A stretch of DNA of 41,284 nucleotides from Clostridium sp. Cult3 (GTDB taxonomy: Bacteria > Bacillota > Clostridia > Tissierellales > Tepidimicrobiaceae). The position numbers and the translations under genes are program-made. The notes under the pieces are model-generated. The model saw only the letters and a list, made by a program, of their open reading frames with translations, had not been told where the DNA came from and made no database searches. The stretch spans positions 1-41,284 of the forward strand of contig NZ_PPXY01000011.1 of assembly GCF_021655115.1 (NCBI RefSeq), in the 5' to 3' direction. Shown here piece after piece: positions 29,143 through 37,598 of this stretch (its first letter is position 1; every line of letters begins with the position of its first letter).

Positions 29143-29853
29143 TTAAAACCACAAGTTGATCTCTTCCTCGTTCTTTATAGCTGTAAGGATTTTATCCCTT
29201 GCTCCTGGTATTTTCTTGTAGATATCCTGTAGTAAATTATGAATCTCTTCCCTTTTAGTCTTCTTATCTACATAACAAGGACTTTTTACTACAGGGATCT
29301 GAAATTTGTCCACAGCTCCTTCAATATCTTTTTCAGCTACGTACAAAAAAGGTCTTATAACATATAATTCTTTTCGAGTTAAATAGGATTTGGGAGGTAG
29401 GGTTTTAAATCTTCCCTCATAGAACATACTTAAAAACAGGGTTTCTATAGCATCATCGGCATGATGACCTAAGGCTAGTTTGTTAAAACCCTTGTCCTTC
29501 AAAGCGTTATGAAGAGCTCCCCTTCTCATATTGGCACATAGAGAACAGGGATTTTTCTCTTGGCGAATATCGAATACTATATTTTTTATATTGGTTTTTT
29601 TTACGTTAAGGGGTACTTCTATAGTATTGCAATAGTTTTTGATAGTATCTACATCAAATCCATCGAAGCCTAAATCTATGGTAAAGGCCTCTAGTTCAAA
29701 ATTTTCTGGACTAAAATTTTGATATAATTTCAAGGCGTACAAAAGAACTAGGCTGTCCTTTCCGCCAGAAACTCCAACCCCTATCCTATCTCCATCTTCA
29801 ATCATATGAAAATCCTGAGTACATCGTCTAGTAAGACCTAATATCTTTTTCAC
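29143..29853 (-). CDS. TtcA-like tRNA thiolation ATPase (PP-loop family)
   Basis: 236 aa of the TtcA/TilS superfamily, which activates a tRNA base with ATP for sulfur or lysine transfer. The PP-loop SGGKDS is at residues 29-34. The cysteine pair C103-x2-C106 in NPCSLCANMRRG and a third Cys in VKSPCYVD match TtcA enzymes, which bind a [4Fe-4S] cluster and make 2-thiocytidine at position 32 of tRNA. GHHADDAIET is the second nucleotide motif. It lacks the C-terminal domains of TilS. The GTG at 29853 has AAAGGTG 6 nt upstream; the GTG at 29862 lies within that ribosome site. Confidence 0.82.
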   Translation of the reverse strand: MKKILGLTRRCTQDFHMIEDGDRIGVGVSGGKDSLVLLYALKLYQNFSPENFELEAFTIDLGFDGFDVDTIKNYCNTIEVPLNVKKTNIKNIVFDIRQEKNPCSLCANMRRGALHNALKDKGFNKLALGHHADDAIETLFLSMFYEGRFKTLPPKSYLTRKELYVIRPFLYVAEKDIEGAVDKFQIPVVKSPCYVDKKTKREEIHNLLQDIYKKIPGARDKILTAIKNEEEINLWF

Positions 29854-29978
29854 AATATCCACCTTTCTACAAGAAAACCCATTTTATATAGGTTTACAAT
29901 ATGATTATATAATTTGAATATATCAATATGGTTACAATAGTATTACAATACATTGACAAATGATATAATATAAAAAAA

Positions 29979-30003
29979 GAAGGATTGAGATTCTCAATCC
30001 TTC
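29979..30003 (-). terminator. Terminator downstream of tRNA-Pro
   Basis: A near-perfect palindrome GAAGGATTGAGA / TCTCAATCCTTC. On the minus strand it is followed by seven T, which suits the tRNA transcript; the T-run on the plus side makes it bidirectional in form. Confidence 0.85.
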
Positions 30004-30014
30004 TTTTTTTAATA

Positions 30015-30091
30015 TGGTCGGGGTGGAGGGATTTGAACCCCCGGCCCCATGGTCCCAAACCACGTGCGCTACCAAACTGCGCTACACCCCG
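30015..30091 (-). tRNA. tRNA-Pro (anticodon UGG)
   Basis: A 77-nt cloverleaf read on the minus strand with encoded CCA. The acceptor stem is CGGGGTG / CACCCCG with discriminator A, the D-stem GCGC / GCGC, the anticodon stem CGTGG / CCATG around loop TTTGGGA (anticodon TGG), and the T-arm GGGGG-TTCAAAT-CCCTC. It has its own promoter and terminator. Confidence 0.97.
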
Positions 30092-30108
30092 CAACCGCTG
30101 ACTATTAT

Positions 30109-30137
30109 AGTATAGGGGAAATTCACTATAAATGCAA
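30109..30137 (-). promoter_or_regulatory. Promoter of tRNA-Pro
   Basis: On the minus strand TTGCAT (30132-30137), 17-nt spacer, TATACT (30109-30114), placed 17 nt before the tRNA 5' end. Confidence 0.75.
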
Positions 30138-30270
30138 GATATGAAAATGGGGCAAAAACAGTTAAAAAGAATCAAAAATGACGATTATCATTAAAAATAT
30201 AACTAAATCGTAATTTATCTATGAATTTTATATAGGACAACAGGGACAGCTCCCTAAACACCTCCCCCCC

Positions 30271-30338
30271 AAATATCCACCCCCGGTAAATATCCATCCC
30301 TGGTAAATATCTACCCCCGGTAAATATCTACCCCCGGC
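30271..30338. repeat. Four-copy 17-bp tandem repeat in a gene-free stretch
   Basis: Four head-to-tail units of AAATATCYACCCCCGGT (the second has AT-CCCTGG changes, the last ends in C). The C-rich track is unlike the AT-rich surroundings. The stretch from 30138 to 30400 has no gene; just before the repeat there is a small AGGGA-CAGC-TCCCT hairpin (30242-30255) and a run of eight C. Confidence 0.85.
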
Positions 30339-30400
30339 ACTAACTTACTAACTTATTTCCATCTAATCCGAAAATAATTTTTATAAATCAATAGAGGACT

Positions 30401-30430
30401 TTGGACATAAGGAATAGAATATAATATAAT
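30401..30430 (+). promoter_or_regulatory. Promoter candidate for the two membrane-protein genes
   Basis: TTGGAC (30401-30406), 18-nt spacer, TATAAT (30425-30430), 30 nt before the start codon. Confidence 0.5.
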
Positions 30431-30459
30431 CTAAGGGAGCAAAAAAAGGAGATATGCTT

Positions 30460-30927
30460 ATGTGGGAACTATTGGAGGAAGTAAAAAGAGAAATACTAGT
30501 TATAATTGTAGCTGCAATGCCTTTATCTGAACTTAGAGGAGCTATTCCTTTAGGTATATCTTTAGGATTAAGCCCTATACATAGTACTATAATCAGTATA
30601 TTAGGTAATATGATGATAGTACCTATATTGCTTAAGATATTAAACCCATTGATGAATTATCTGGAAAGGACTGCCCTGTTTTCTAAATTCATCGGCTGGG
30701 TTAAGAGAAGAACCATGAAAAGGACTAGAAACACCATTAAAAAATATAGTCTACTAGGCCTATTTATATTGGTAGCCATCCCTATACCTACTACTGGAGC
30801 ATGGACAGGCTGTATAGCTGCGTCTTTGCTAAAGTTAGATTACAAAAAGGCTTTGTTTGTAATCTTATCAGGAGTGTTAACGGCTGGAATAATAGTATCA
30901 ACTATAAGTTATGGAATCCTCGGATAA
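30460..30927 (+). CDS. COG2426-type small membrane protein
   Basis: 155 aa with about four hydrophobic segments. The N-terminal AAMPLSELRGAIPLGI motif and the later AIPIPTTGAWTGCIAASLL are typical of the COG2426 family, annotated as small multidrug export protein. That function is not well founded, and the LRGAIP/PTTGAW layout instead recalls DedA-like membrane proteins. The ATG at 30460 has AAAAGGAGAT at a good distance; the ATG at 30454 is too close to it. It lies 36 nt before the AEC carrier, probably one transcript. Confidence 0.72.
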   Translation: MWELLEEVKREILVIIVAAMPLSELRGAIPLGISLGLSPIHSTIISILGNMMIVPILLKILNPLMNYLERTALFSKFIGWVKRRTMKRTRNTIKKYSLLGLFILVAIPIPTTGAWTGCIAASLLKLDYKKALFVILSGVLTAGIIVSTISYGILG

Positions 30928-30963
30928 TAAAAGTGTATCATAATAGAAGTTGGAGGTGTTTGT

Positions 30964-31902
30964 GTGATATTTAATGCAATTGAGACCGTATTGGTAATTT
31001 TATTATTGATGTTAGTAGGATTTTTTATCTCTTGGAAGGGCTGGTATACAAAAGAACATAAATCTTTAATGACTAAATTGGTTGTAAACATTTCTATTCC
31101 TGCAGTGACTATAAATAATTTTTTTAATTCTTTTCCTAGAGCCATGATGTTATCATCGGGTAAATTACTTTTGATACCTTTAACAACAATGTTGATTTCC
31201 TTCGGATTGGGTATTTTTTTAAGCAGTATATTAAATATTGAAAGATCAAGAAGAGGTAGCTTCATAGCCATGTGTACTGTGTCTAACAGTATATTTATGG
31301 GGCTACCTGTATCTATGGGATTATTTGGAGAAAAGAGCATTCCTTATGTAATGTTTTATTATATAGCAAATACCATCGTGTTTTGGGGATTATGTAGCCC
31401 TAAGATAAAAGAAGATGGACAAGGGAAAGTTTTCAATTTTAAAGAATTTATTAAAAATATATTTTCCGTACCATTAATTACGGTGTTGGTATGTTTAGCA
31501 CTAGTACTTCTAGACTTTAAGCCACCAAATTTAATATTAAATACTGCTAAATATTTAGGAAATATGAGCACACCCTTATCCTTAATATTTATTGGTGGAA
31601 TTATGTATGAGATTGGTTTAAAAAATATTAACATAGATATTTCAATCCTTTTTATAATGCTTATGAGATTTGTATTGGCTCCTATGTTAACTTTTTTTGT
31701 TTCTAGAGGAGCTGGATTAGAAGAAATAGCCACTCAAGTATTTACTGTACAAACAGCCATGCCAGTAATGATCCAAACCGTTACTGTAAGTGAAACATAT
31801 AATGCAGATTCTCAGTATGTAGCTACAGCAGTAACAATAACTACATTAGTAAGTTTGGTATTTATTCCTCTTTATATGATTTTAATGCCAAGATTAGGAT
31901 GA
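30964..31902 (+). CDS. AEC family transporter (auxin efflux carrier/malate permease type)
   Basis: An integral membrane protein of 312 aa with about ten hydrophobic segments in two halves. Family features include the early NISIPAVTINNFF and SNSIFMGLPVSMGLFGE segments and the C-terminal half with FTVQTAMPVMIQTVTVSE. Bacterial AEC proteins include malate and malonate permeases. The start is GTG with TTGGAGGTG. It is the last gene before the aconitase/citrate-lyase operon (268-nt gap), so it could carry the organic acid used there; that link is inferred only from position. Confidence 0.82.
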   Translation: MIFNAIETVLVILLLMLVGFFISWKGWYTKEHKSLMTKLVVNISIPAVTINNFFNSFPRAMMLSSGKLLLIPLTTMLISFGLGIFLSSILNIERSRRGSFIAMCTVSNSIFMGLPVSMGLFGEKSIPYVMFYYIANTIVFWGLCSPKIKEDGQGKVFNFKEFIKNIFSVPLITVLVCLALVLLDFKPPNLILNTAKYLGNMSTPLSLIFIGGIMYEIGLKNINIDISILFIMLMRFVLAPMLTFFVSRGAGLEEIATQVFTVQTAMPVMIQTVTVSETYNADSQYVATAVTITTLVSLVFIPLYMILMPRLG

Positions 31903-31930
31903 GAAAGACATTAGACATTTGGTGAATTGC

Positions 31931-31959
31931 TTGCATGTGGGGGAAAGTTTGTATATAAT
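31931..31959 (+). promoter_or_regulatory. Promoter candidate for the hydro-lyase/lyase operon, with long leader
   Basis: TTGCAT (31931-31936), 17-nt spacer, TATAAT (31954-31959). It leaves a leader of about 205 nt before the first ATG. The leader is AT-rich and holds a TTCTAGAA palindrome (32014-32021) but no recognised riboswitch. Confidence 0.6.
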
Positions 31960-32170
31960 AAAATAAATTAAACCTATCAATTATCCACGTAACATTACTT
32001 CAATATATAAAATTTCTAGAAGAATATTTGTACATCTTTATAGTAATTAATTCTCGTCTCTATTAAGTGCTAAATCTATTATTCTATCAAGAAATAGAAA
32101 ACATATCGACTAAATATATACACTCATTTATGTCAGAATATTTTGAAACATAACATAAAGGAGGAATTTT

Positions 32171-33415
32171 ATGCATGCGTTAGAAAAGATTTTAACTAGG
32201 GCCGCAAAACTGGACAGCGTTAAGCCTGGAGATATTATAAACTGCGATATAGATTTTGCCGAAATAAATGATCTATATTTACAGACTGTATATTCTTTTT
32301 ATGAGATGGGAGGAGATAAAGTGTTCGATAAGGACAAGATAGCTTTTGTTTTTGACCACTATGCTCCTGCACCTACTATAAATACAGCGCAGATACATAA
32401 GGAAATGAGAGATTTTGCCAAAGAACAGGGGCTTACCTATCATTTTGATATTAATAAGGGTGTTTGTCACCAGGTAATGCCCGAAGCAGGACTAATATAT
32501 CCAGGAATGATTATAGTAGCAACTGATTCCCATACGACAACTCATGGGGCCTTTGGCGCTTTTGGAACTGGAGTAGGAGCCACGGATATGGCTACTATAT
32601 TGATTAGCGGCAAATTATGGTTTAGAGTACCTGAAATAATAAAAGTGGAGATAAGAGGAAAGCCAAGAGAAAATGTATATGCTAAAGATGTTATTCTATA
32701 TATTTTAGGAAAGTTAAAGACCGATGGAGCTGTATATAAAGCCATAGAATATTGTGGTGATTATATAGAGAATCTAGGTGTACCTGAAAGAATGGTAATT
32801 TGTAACATGTCCGTAGAAATGGGGGCAAAAACTGCTTATATGAAGCCAAATCAAGCGGTGATTGACTATGTAAATAGTAGGGCTAACAAAGAATATACAA
32901 TATTTGAAACCGATGAAAACTATGATTACCATGAGCATTATATCTTTGACGTAGGGGGCCTAGAGCCTCAATTGGCAGCTCCTCATAGTGTAGACAATGT
33001 TATCCCTGTAAAAAAGACTGAAGGTATTAAAATTGACCAAGCTTTTATAGGTTCTTGTACTGGTGGACGTGTAGATGATATAAAAGCTGCTTATGAAGTT
33101 CTTAAGGGCAGAAAAGTTCATTCTGATGTAAGACTAATAATAATTCCTGCCTCAGATGAGGTACTAAAGGAATCTATAGAAAAAGGCTATGTGCAAGAGT
33201 TAATTGAAGCAGGAGCTACTTTCACAGCCCCCGGATGTGGTCCCTGTTTAGGAACTCATGGGGGATTACTAGCAGATGATGAAGTATGTATTACATCTAC
33301 TAATAGAAACTTCCCAGGGAGGATGGGAAGTACTAAGGCTTCTATCTATATTAGCTCTTCTATGACAGTAGCTGCTTCTGCCCTGAATGGATATATTACA
33401 GCACATACAATATAA
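32171..33415 (+). CDS. Aconitase-superfamily hydro-lyase, large (LeuC-like) subunit
   Basis: 414 aa of the two-subunit LeuC/homoaconitase/dimethylmalate-dehydratase branch that reversibly adds water to unsaturated di- or tricarboxylates. The [4Fe-4S] ligands are Cys296 in GSCTGGR and the pair Cys356/Cys359 in GCGPCLG; the substrate and cluster segments TDSHTTTHGAFGAFGTGVGATD and NRNFPGRMGS are visible in pieces. The ATG follows AAAGGAGGA. As first gene of a citrate-lyase-type operon it is more likely an aconitase or mesaconase than a leucine-pathway isomerase, because no leuA or leuB is nearby. Confidence 0.85.
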   Translation: MHALEKILTRAAKLDSVKPGDIINCDIDFAEINDLYLQTVYSFYEMGGDKVFDKDKIAFVFDHYAPAPTINTAQIHKEMRDFAKEQGLTYHFDINKGVCHQVMPEAGLIYPGMIIVATDSHTTTHGAFGAFGTGVGATDMATILISGKLWFRVPEIIKVEIRGKPRENVYAKDVILYILGKLKTDGAVYKAIEYCGDYIENLGVPERMVICNMSVEMGAKTAYMKPNQAVIDYVNSRANKEYTIFETDENYDYHEHYIFDVGGLEPQLAAPHSVDNVIPVKKTEGIKIDQAFIGSCTGGRVDDIKAAYEVLKGRKVHSDVRLIIIPASDEVLKESIEKGYVQELIEAGATFTAPGCGPCLGTHGGLLADDEVCITSTNRNFPGRMGSTKASIYISSSMTVAASALNGYITAHTI

Positions 33416-33428
33416 GGGAGGGATATAG

Positions 33429-33932
33429 ATGAAGGATATTATAATTGGGAAAGCATTTGTATTCGGAGATAATATTGATACTGATCAAATTTATCCAGGT
33501 AGATATTTAGAACTTGTAAAACCTGAAGATATAAAATTACATTGTATGGAAGGCGTAGACAGGGAGTTTGCTAATGAAGTTGAAAAAGGGGATATAGTAA
33601 TCGCAGGAAAAAATTTTGGGTGTGGATCTAGTAGAGAACATGCAGCCATTGCCCTTATTTCCTGTGGAGTATCAATGATAGTGGCTGAATCTTTTGCTAG
33701 GATATTTTATAGAAATGCTACTAATTTAGCTTTACCTTTAATGGTATGCAAGGATATAAGTAGGAAGGTGGAAGATGGAAATGTATTAGAAATTCATATT
33801 CACGAAGGAACTATAATCAACCAAAGTACTGATGAAATATTGCAAGGGGAAAAGATTTCACCATATATTTTAAATATAATCGAAAAAGGTGGAATAAAAG
33901 AATTGTTTAGGGAAAAGTATAGCAAATCATAA
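33429..33932 (+). CDS. Aconitase-superfamily hydro-lyase, small (LeuD-like) subunit
   Basis: 167 aa, the swivel subunit that completes the active site of the upstream large subunit. The conserved NIDTDQIYPGRYLE block is near residues 14-28 and the substrate-binding FGCGSSREHA lies near residues 61-70. The specificity loop after the first block reads YLEL (residues 26-29); characterised isopropylmalate isomerases and homoaconitases have other residues there, so the substrate may differ. The ATG follows AAGGGAGGG, 13 nt after the large-subunit gene. Confidence 0.85.
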   Translation: MKDIIIGKAFVFGDNIDTDQIYPGRYLELVKPEDIKLHCMEGVDREFANEVEKGDIVIAGKNFGCGSSREHAAIALISCGVSMIVAESFARIFYRNATNLALPLMVCKDISRKVEDGNVLEIHIHEGTIINQSTDEILQGEKISPYILNIIEKGGIKELFREKYSKS

Positions 33933-33997
33933 TACAAAGATTTGAATTTTCATTATAATGAACTTAAATTGGAAAGCTAAAACCTTGGAGTGATAAA

Positions 33998-35023
33998 ATG
34001 TATACTGAAAGAGAGTTGTATTTAGATGAAAATAAGGATTATATGGAAGTTAAAACCTTTCTAAAAGATTTAAACCTAAGGATGCCAGAAAATTTAGATT
34101 ATACTATTGGAATCTATCATGATGATGCTCTAATTGGGACAGGCTCTTTAGGTAAGAATATTATTAAAGGAGTAGGCATTTCTCCAGAATATCAAGGAAA
34201 AGGCATAGCATCCTTAATAATCACCAATTTAATTAAAAAGGCCATAGAAAACGAAATATATAATATTTTTATCTATACAAATCCCAATTCTCAATTCATG
34301 TTCTTAGAATTGGGATTTAAAAAGATAGCTGAAGCTTTGCCTCATGCAGTGTTGTTAGAATGGGGTGGTCATATAGACGATTATGTTTCTAATCTTAAAC
34401 AAATTTCTATGGACAAGCCTTCCAATGCTTCTTGCATTGTTATTAATGGAAATCCATTTACCCTAGGTCATAGATATCTAATTGAAAAGGCTGTAACCCA
34501 TAGTCCCTTCTTGTACGTTTTGGTAGTAGAAGAAGACAAGTCCATATTTCCCTTTGATATAAGGTTTGAGCTTACTAAGGAAGGAGTAAAGGATATAGAA
34601 AATATAGAAGTTATAGCAGGTGGGAATTATATTATATCGGCTGCTACTTTTCCTTCCTATTTTACTAAGGAGCTAGATTTAGCCATAGCTCAGACGTCGT
34701 TAGATTTAGATTTATTTTCAAGATATATTGGGCCATCTTTAAAGGTTAAAAAGCGATATGTAGGGGAAGAGCCCTATTGCCCAGTGACTTCTATTTATAA
34801 TCAGACTATGAAGAAACTTCTTCCAGGAAGGGGCATAGAAGTGGTTGAGATACCAAGGCTGGAAATAGAAGGAAGTTGGGTTAGTGCTTCTAGGGTTAGA
34901 GAGGCTATGAGAACAGGTGATATTGAGGGCATTAAAAACATAGTACCTCAATCAACCTATAATTTTATAATGTCTTCCAAGGGAAAAGATATCATGAAAA
35001 AGATTCAAAGTATAGAAAAATAG
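33998..35023 (+). CDS. citC: [Citrate (pro-3S)-lyase] ligase
   Basis: Acetylates the thiol of the lyase prosthetic group with acetate and ATP, turning the inactive HS-form into active acetyl-lyase. It has 341 aa: an N-terminal GNAT-like acetyltransferase fold (about residues 1-130, with GVGISPEYQGKGIAS) and a C-terminal nucleotidyltransferase domain with NGNPFTLGHRYLIE, where TLGH is the HxGH-type ATP motif. The ATG follows TTGGAGTGAT. The same activation is known for citramalate lyase, so the gene does not decide between citrate and citramalate. Confidence 0.93.
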   Translation: MYTERELYLDENKDYMEVKTFLKDLNLRMPENLDYTIGIYHDDALIGTGSLGKNIIKGVGISPEYQGKGIASLIITNLIKKAIENEIYNIFIYTNPNSQFMFLELGFKKIAEALPHAVLLEWGGHIDDYVSNLKQISMDKPSNASCIVINGNPFTLGHRYLIEKAVTHSPFLYVLVVEEDKSIFPFDIRFELTKEGVKDIENIEVIAGGNYIISAATFPSYFTKELDLAIAQTSLDLDLFSRYIGPSLKVKKRYVGEEPYCPVTSIYNQTMKKLLPGRGIEVVEIPRLEIEGSWVSASRVREAMRTGDIEGIKNIVPQSTYNFIMSSKGKDIMKKIQSIEK

Positions 35024-35036
35024 AGAGGTGATAGAT

Positions 35037-35303
35037 ATGAAAATTAACAAAATAGCTATAGCAGGCTCACTAGAGTCCAACGATGCCTTAGTAACTATTA
35101 GGCCTATAGAAGGGGGAATAAAGTTGGAAATTGATAGCATAGTAGGTAAACAATTTTTTGATAGGATTGAGGAAGTTGCCTATAGGACTTTGGAAGGATT
35201 GGGAGTGGATAGTGTCTCATTGAAGATACAGGATAGAGGAGCCTTAGATTGTGTGTTGGAAGCTAGAATAGAGACGGCAGTACTTAGGGGAGGTGCTGAT
35301 TAA
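35037..35303 (+). CDS. citD: Citrate lyase gamma chain (acyl carrier protein)
   Basis: The acyl carrier of the lyase complex, 88 aa. Ser14 in AGSLESND is the predicted attachment point for the triphosphoribosyl-dephospho-CoA prosthetic group, at the same position as in E. coli CitD; this supports the ATG at 35037 (GAGAGGTG 6 nt upstream) over the in-frame GTG at 35028. The C-terminal DRGALDCVLEARIETA is also typical. Its stop is followed after 1 nt by citE. Confidence 0.94.
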   Translation: MKINKIAIAGSLESNDALVTIRPIEGGIKLEIDSIVGKQFFDRIEEVAYRTLEGLGVDSVSLKIQDRGALDCVLEARIETAVLRGGAD

Positions 35304-35304
35304 T

Positions 35305-36189
35305 ATGACTAGGATAAGAAGAACTATGCTATTTATACCAGGAAACAGTCCCTCTATGATAATAAATGGAGATGTTTTTGGTTCAGATAGCATTATCTAT
35401 GATCTAGAGGATGCTGTTTCACCAGGAGAGAAGGATTCGGCTAGGATATTGGTGAGAAATGTTCTATCTCAGAGTGACTTTGGCAATATAGAGAAGATAG
35501 TGAGAATCAATGCTATAAATACAGAATATTGGAAGAAGGACTTAGATGAAATATTGCTAGCAGATATTGACGGTTTCCTAATACCAAAAGTAGAAAACAA
35601 AGAAGATATACATATAGTTGAATCCTATTTGGGAGAAGTCGGGGAAAGGCTAAGTATAGATGTAAGTAAGGTGACTATAATACCTCTAATAGAAACTGCA
35701 TTGGGGGTAGAAAACGCCTTTGAAATAGCTAAAGCTAGCAGTAGAATAACCGCCCTATTTTTAGGAGCTGAAGATTTAACTGCTGATTTAGGTGCTAAAC
35801 GAACCAAAGAGGGGCTGGAAATATTCTACAGTAGATCTAGACTTGTAGTAGCTGGTAGAGCCGCTGGAGTTGACATTATAGATACACCTTTTACAGATGT
35901 TAATGATGACGAAGGATTGCGGAACGACGCTGAATTTGCTAAGGATTTAGGCTTCACAGGCAAATCCGTCATATCCCCAAGACATATAGATACTGTTAAC
36001 CATGTATTTACACCTAGTATCGAAGAATATCAGTATGCAAGAAGAGTTGTAAATGCAATAGAGAGAGCGGAAAAAGAAGGTAAAGGTGTAATAGCCCTTG
36101 ATGGAAAAATGGTAGATGCTCCTATAGTCAATAGGGCAAAACAGATTATTAACATGTGGGAAAGCATAGGGGGAGGCATGAAAATATGA
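35305..36189 (+). CDS. citE: Citrate lyase beta chain (CitE, HpcH/HpaI family)
   Basis: The lyase subunit that cleaves the acyl carrier-bound citryl (or citramalyl) thioester to acetyl carrier plus oxaloacetate (or pyruvate). It has 294 aa, a TIM-barrel of the HpcH/HpaI family. Visible motifs: RRTMLFIPGNSP at the N-terminus, IYDLEDAVSPGEKDSAR, PKVENKEDI, LIETALGVENAFEIA and FLGAEDLTADLGAKR. The ATG at 35305 follows GGGGAGGTG; an in-frame GTG at 35293 overlaps citD and that site. It overlaps citF by 4 nt. Confidence 0.94.
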   Translation: MTRIRRTMLFIPGNSPSMIINGDVFGSDSIIYDLEDAVSPGEKDSARILVRNVLSQSDFGNIEKIVRINAINTEYWKKDLDEILLADIDGFLIPKVENKEDIHIVESYLGEVGERLSIDVSKVTIIPLIETALGVENAFEIAKASSRITALFLGAEDLTADLGAKRTKEGLEIFYSRSRLVVAGRAAGVDIIDTPFTDVNDDEGLRNDAEFAKDLGFTGKSVISPRHIDTVNHVFTPSIEEYQYARRVVNAIERAEKEGKGVIALDGKMVDAPIVNRAKQIINMWESIGGGMKI

Positions 36190-37589
36190 AAAAATTAGTT
36201 GGTTCCATTAAGGAAGCAATCAAACTATGTAATCTTAAAGATGGAGATACTATTTCATTCCATCATCATCTAAGAAATGGAGACTATGTATTAAATATGG
36301 TTATGGCTACTATTGCTGAAATGGGTTACAAAGACATCAAACTGGCAGCAAGTTCCATTTTCCCAATACATGAACCACTCATAAAGCATATACAAGAGGG
36401 CGTAGTTACATCAATTGATACGAACTATATGAGTGGGGTAGTTGGAGAGGCAATTTCTGAAGGAATAATGGATGAACCAGTAACTTTTAGAAGTCACGGT
36501 GGAAGACCTAGGGCTATTGAATCAGGGGAGCTGGAAATAGATGTAGCCTTTATAGCAGCTCCAACAGCAGATTATTACGGAAATATCAATGGAGTAGATG
36601 GACCGTCGGCCTGTGGTTCTTTAGGGTATGCCTTCCCTGATGCACGCCATGGAAAAAAGGTTGTAGCCATTACAGATAATTTAATGGATTATCCTATATC
36701 GCCAATATCAATAGATCAGACTCAAGTAGATTATGTGGTAGAGGTAGATGCCATAGGTGAAGCTAGTGGAATAGTATCAGGTACTACTCAGATAACTAGG
36801 GATCCTATTGGACTTACCATTGCTAAATATGCTGCCAGAGTAATAGAGCATTCTGGGCTTTTGAAGGATGGCTTCTCTTTTCAAACGGGAGCAGGTGGAT
36901 CTTCCCTTGCTGCAGCCTATTACTTAAAGCAAATTATGATTGAAAAAAATATCGTAGGTAGTTTTGGTATGGGAGGTATAACCAAATATTTTGTAGACTT
37001 TCTAGAGGAAGGTTTGTTTAAAAAACTAATAGATGTACAATGTTTTGATTTAGATGCGGTAAGATCTATAAAATCTAATCCAGATCACCTAGAAGTTTCC
37101 GCTTCATTTTATGCAAATCCAAACTCAAAAGGCTGTGCTGTTGACAATCTAGATATAGTTATATTAGGAGCTACTGAAATAGACACATCCTTTAATGTTA
37201 ATGTCCATACCAATTCTAATGGCTTCATTATTGGAGGATCAGGAGGGCACAATGATACAGCAGCAGGATCTAAGCTTTCCATAATTGTAACACCTTTAAT
37301 TAGGGCAAGGCTACCTATAATAGTAGATGAAGTTCTTACCACTACTACTCCTGGAAATGACATTGATGTAATAGTAACGGAAAGGGGTATAGCAGTAAAC
37401 CCCAGAAATAAAGATTTAAGGGAAAGACTTATGGAGGCAGGTTTACCTATAGTAGATATTCAGGACTTAAAGAAAAAAGCGGAATCTATGACTGGGAAAC
37501 CTAACAAAATTAAAACTGGAGACAAGGTAGTAGGCCTAGTGGAATATAGGGATGGCAATATAATAGATTCTATCTATAATATTGTGTAG
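36186..37589 (+). CDS. citF: Citrate lyase alpha chain (CitF, acyl carrier transferase)
   Basis: Exchanges the acetyl group on the carrier for citrate (or citramalate), forming the substrate for CitE. It has 467 aa, a little shorter than E. coli CitF (510). The N-terminal DGDTISFHHHLRNGDYVLN and later VSGTTQITRDPIGLTIAKYAA and GGSGGHNDTAAGSKLSI are characteristic in pieces. The ATG at 36186 has GGGGGAGG upstream and forms an ATGA overlap with citE; an in-frame GTG at 36156 is inside citE. Confidence 0.94.
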   Translation: MKKLVGSIKEAIKLCNLKDGDTISFHHHLRNGDYVLNMVMATIAEMGYKDIKLAASSIFPIHEPLIKHIQEGVVTSIDTNYMSGVVGEAISEGIMDEPVTFRSHGGRPRAIESGELEIDVAFIAAPTADYYGNINGVDGPSACGSLGYAFPDARHGKKVVAITDNLMDYPISPISIDQTQVDYVVEVDAIGEASGIVSGTTQITRDPIGLTIAKYAARVIEHSGLLKDGFSFQTGAGGSSLAAAYYLKQIMIEKNIVGSFGMGGITKYFVDFLEEGLFKKLIDVQCFDLDAVRSIKSNPDHLEVSASFYANPNSKGCAVDNLDIVILGATEIDTSFNVNVHTNSNGFIIGGSGGHNDTAAGSKLSIIVTPLIRARLPIIVDEVLTTTTPGNDIDVIVTERGIAVNPRNKDLRERLMEAGLPIVDIQDLKKKAESMTGKPNKIKTGDKVVGLVEYRDGNIIDSIYNIV

Positions 37590-37598
37590 TTGAGAATA

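Noticed and set aside
29946-29970. TTGACA followed by TATAAT on the plus strand as a promoter
   Set aside because: The spacing is only 5 nt and no plus-strand gene follows before the tRNA terminator.
29894-30175. Minus-strand open frame of 93 codons containing a VAQFGSARGLGPWG-like segment
   Set aside because: It is a read-through of the tRNA-Pro gene and its terminator; this peptide is a familiar artefact of translated tRNA sequence.
30241-30256. A third copy of the GGGAC palindrome (GGGACAGCTCCC)
   Set aside because: It lacks the TGGGGACGGTTC core and the TGTCCCA arm, so it is only a small hairpin.
30271-30338. CRISPR array
   Set aside because: The units are 17 bp and directly adjacent, with no spacers, and no cas genes are nearby.
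32171-33932. Leucine-biosynthesis isopropylmalate isomerase (leuCD) as the specific call
   Set aside because: No leuA or leuB nearby, and the genes head a lyase operon with a carboxylate sensor; only the general hydro-lyase class is supported.
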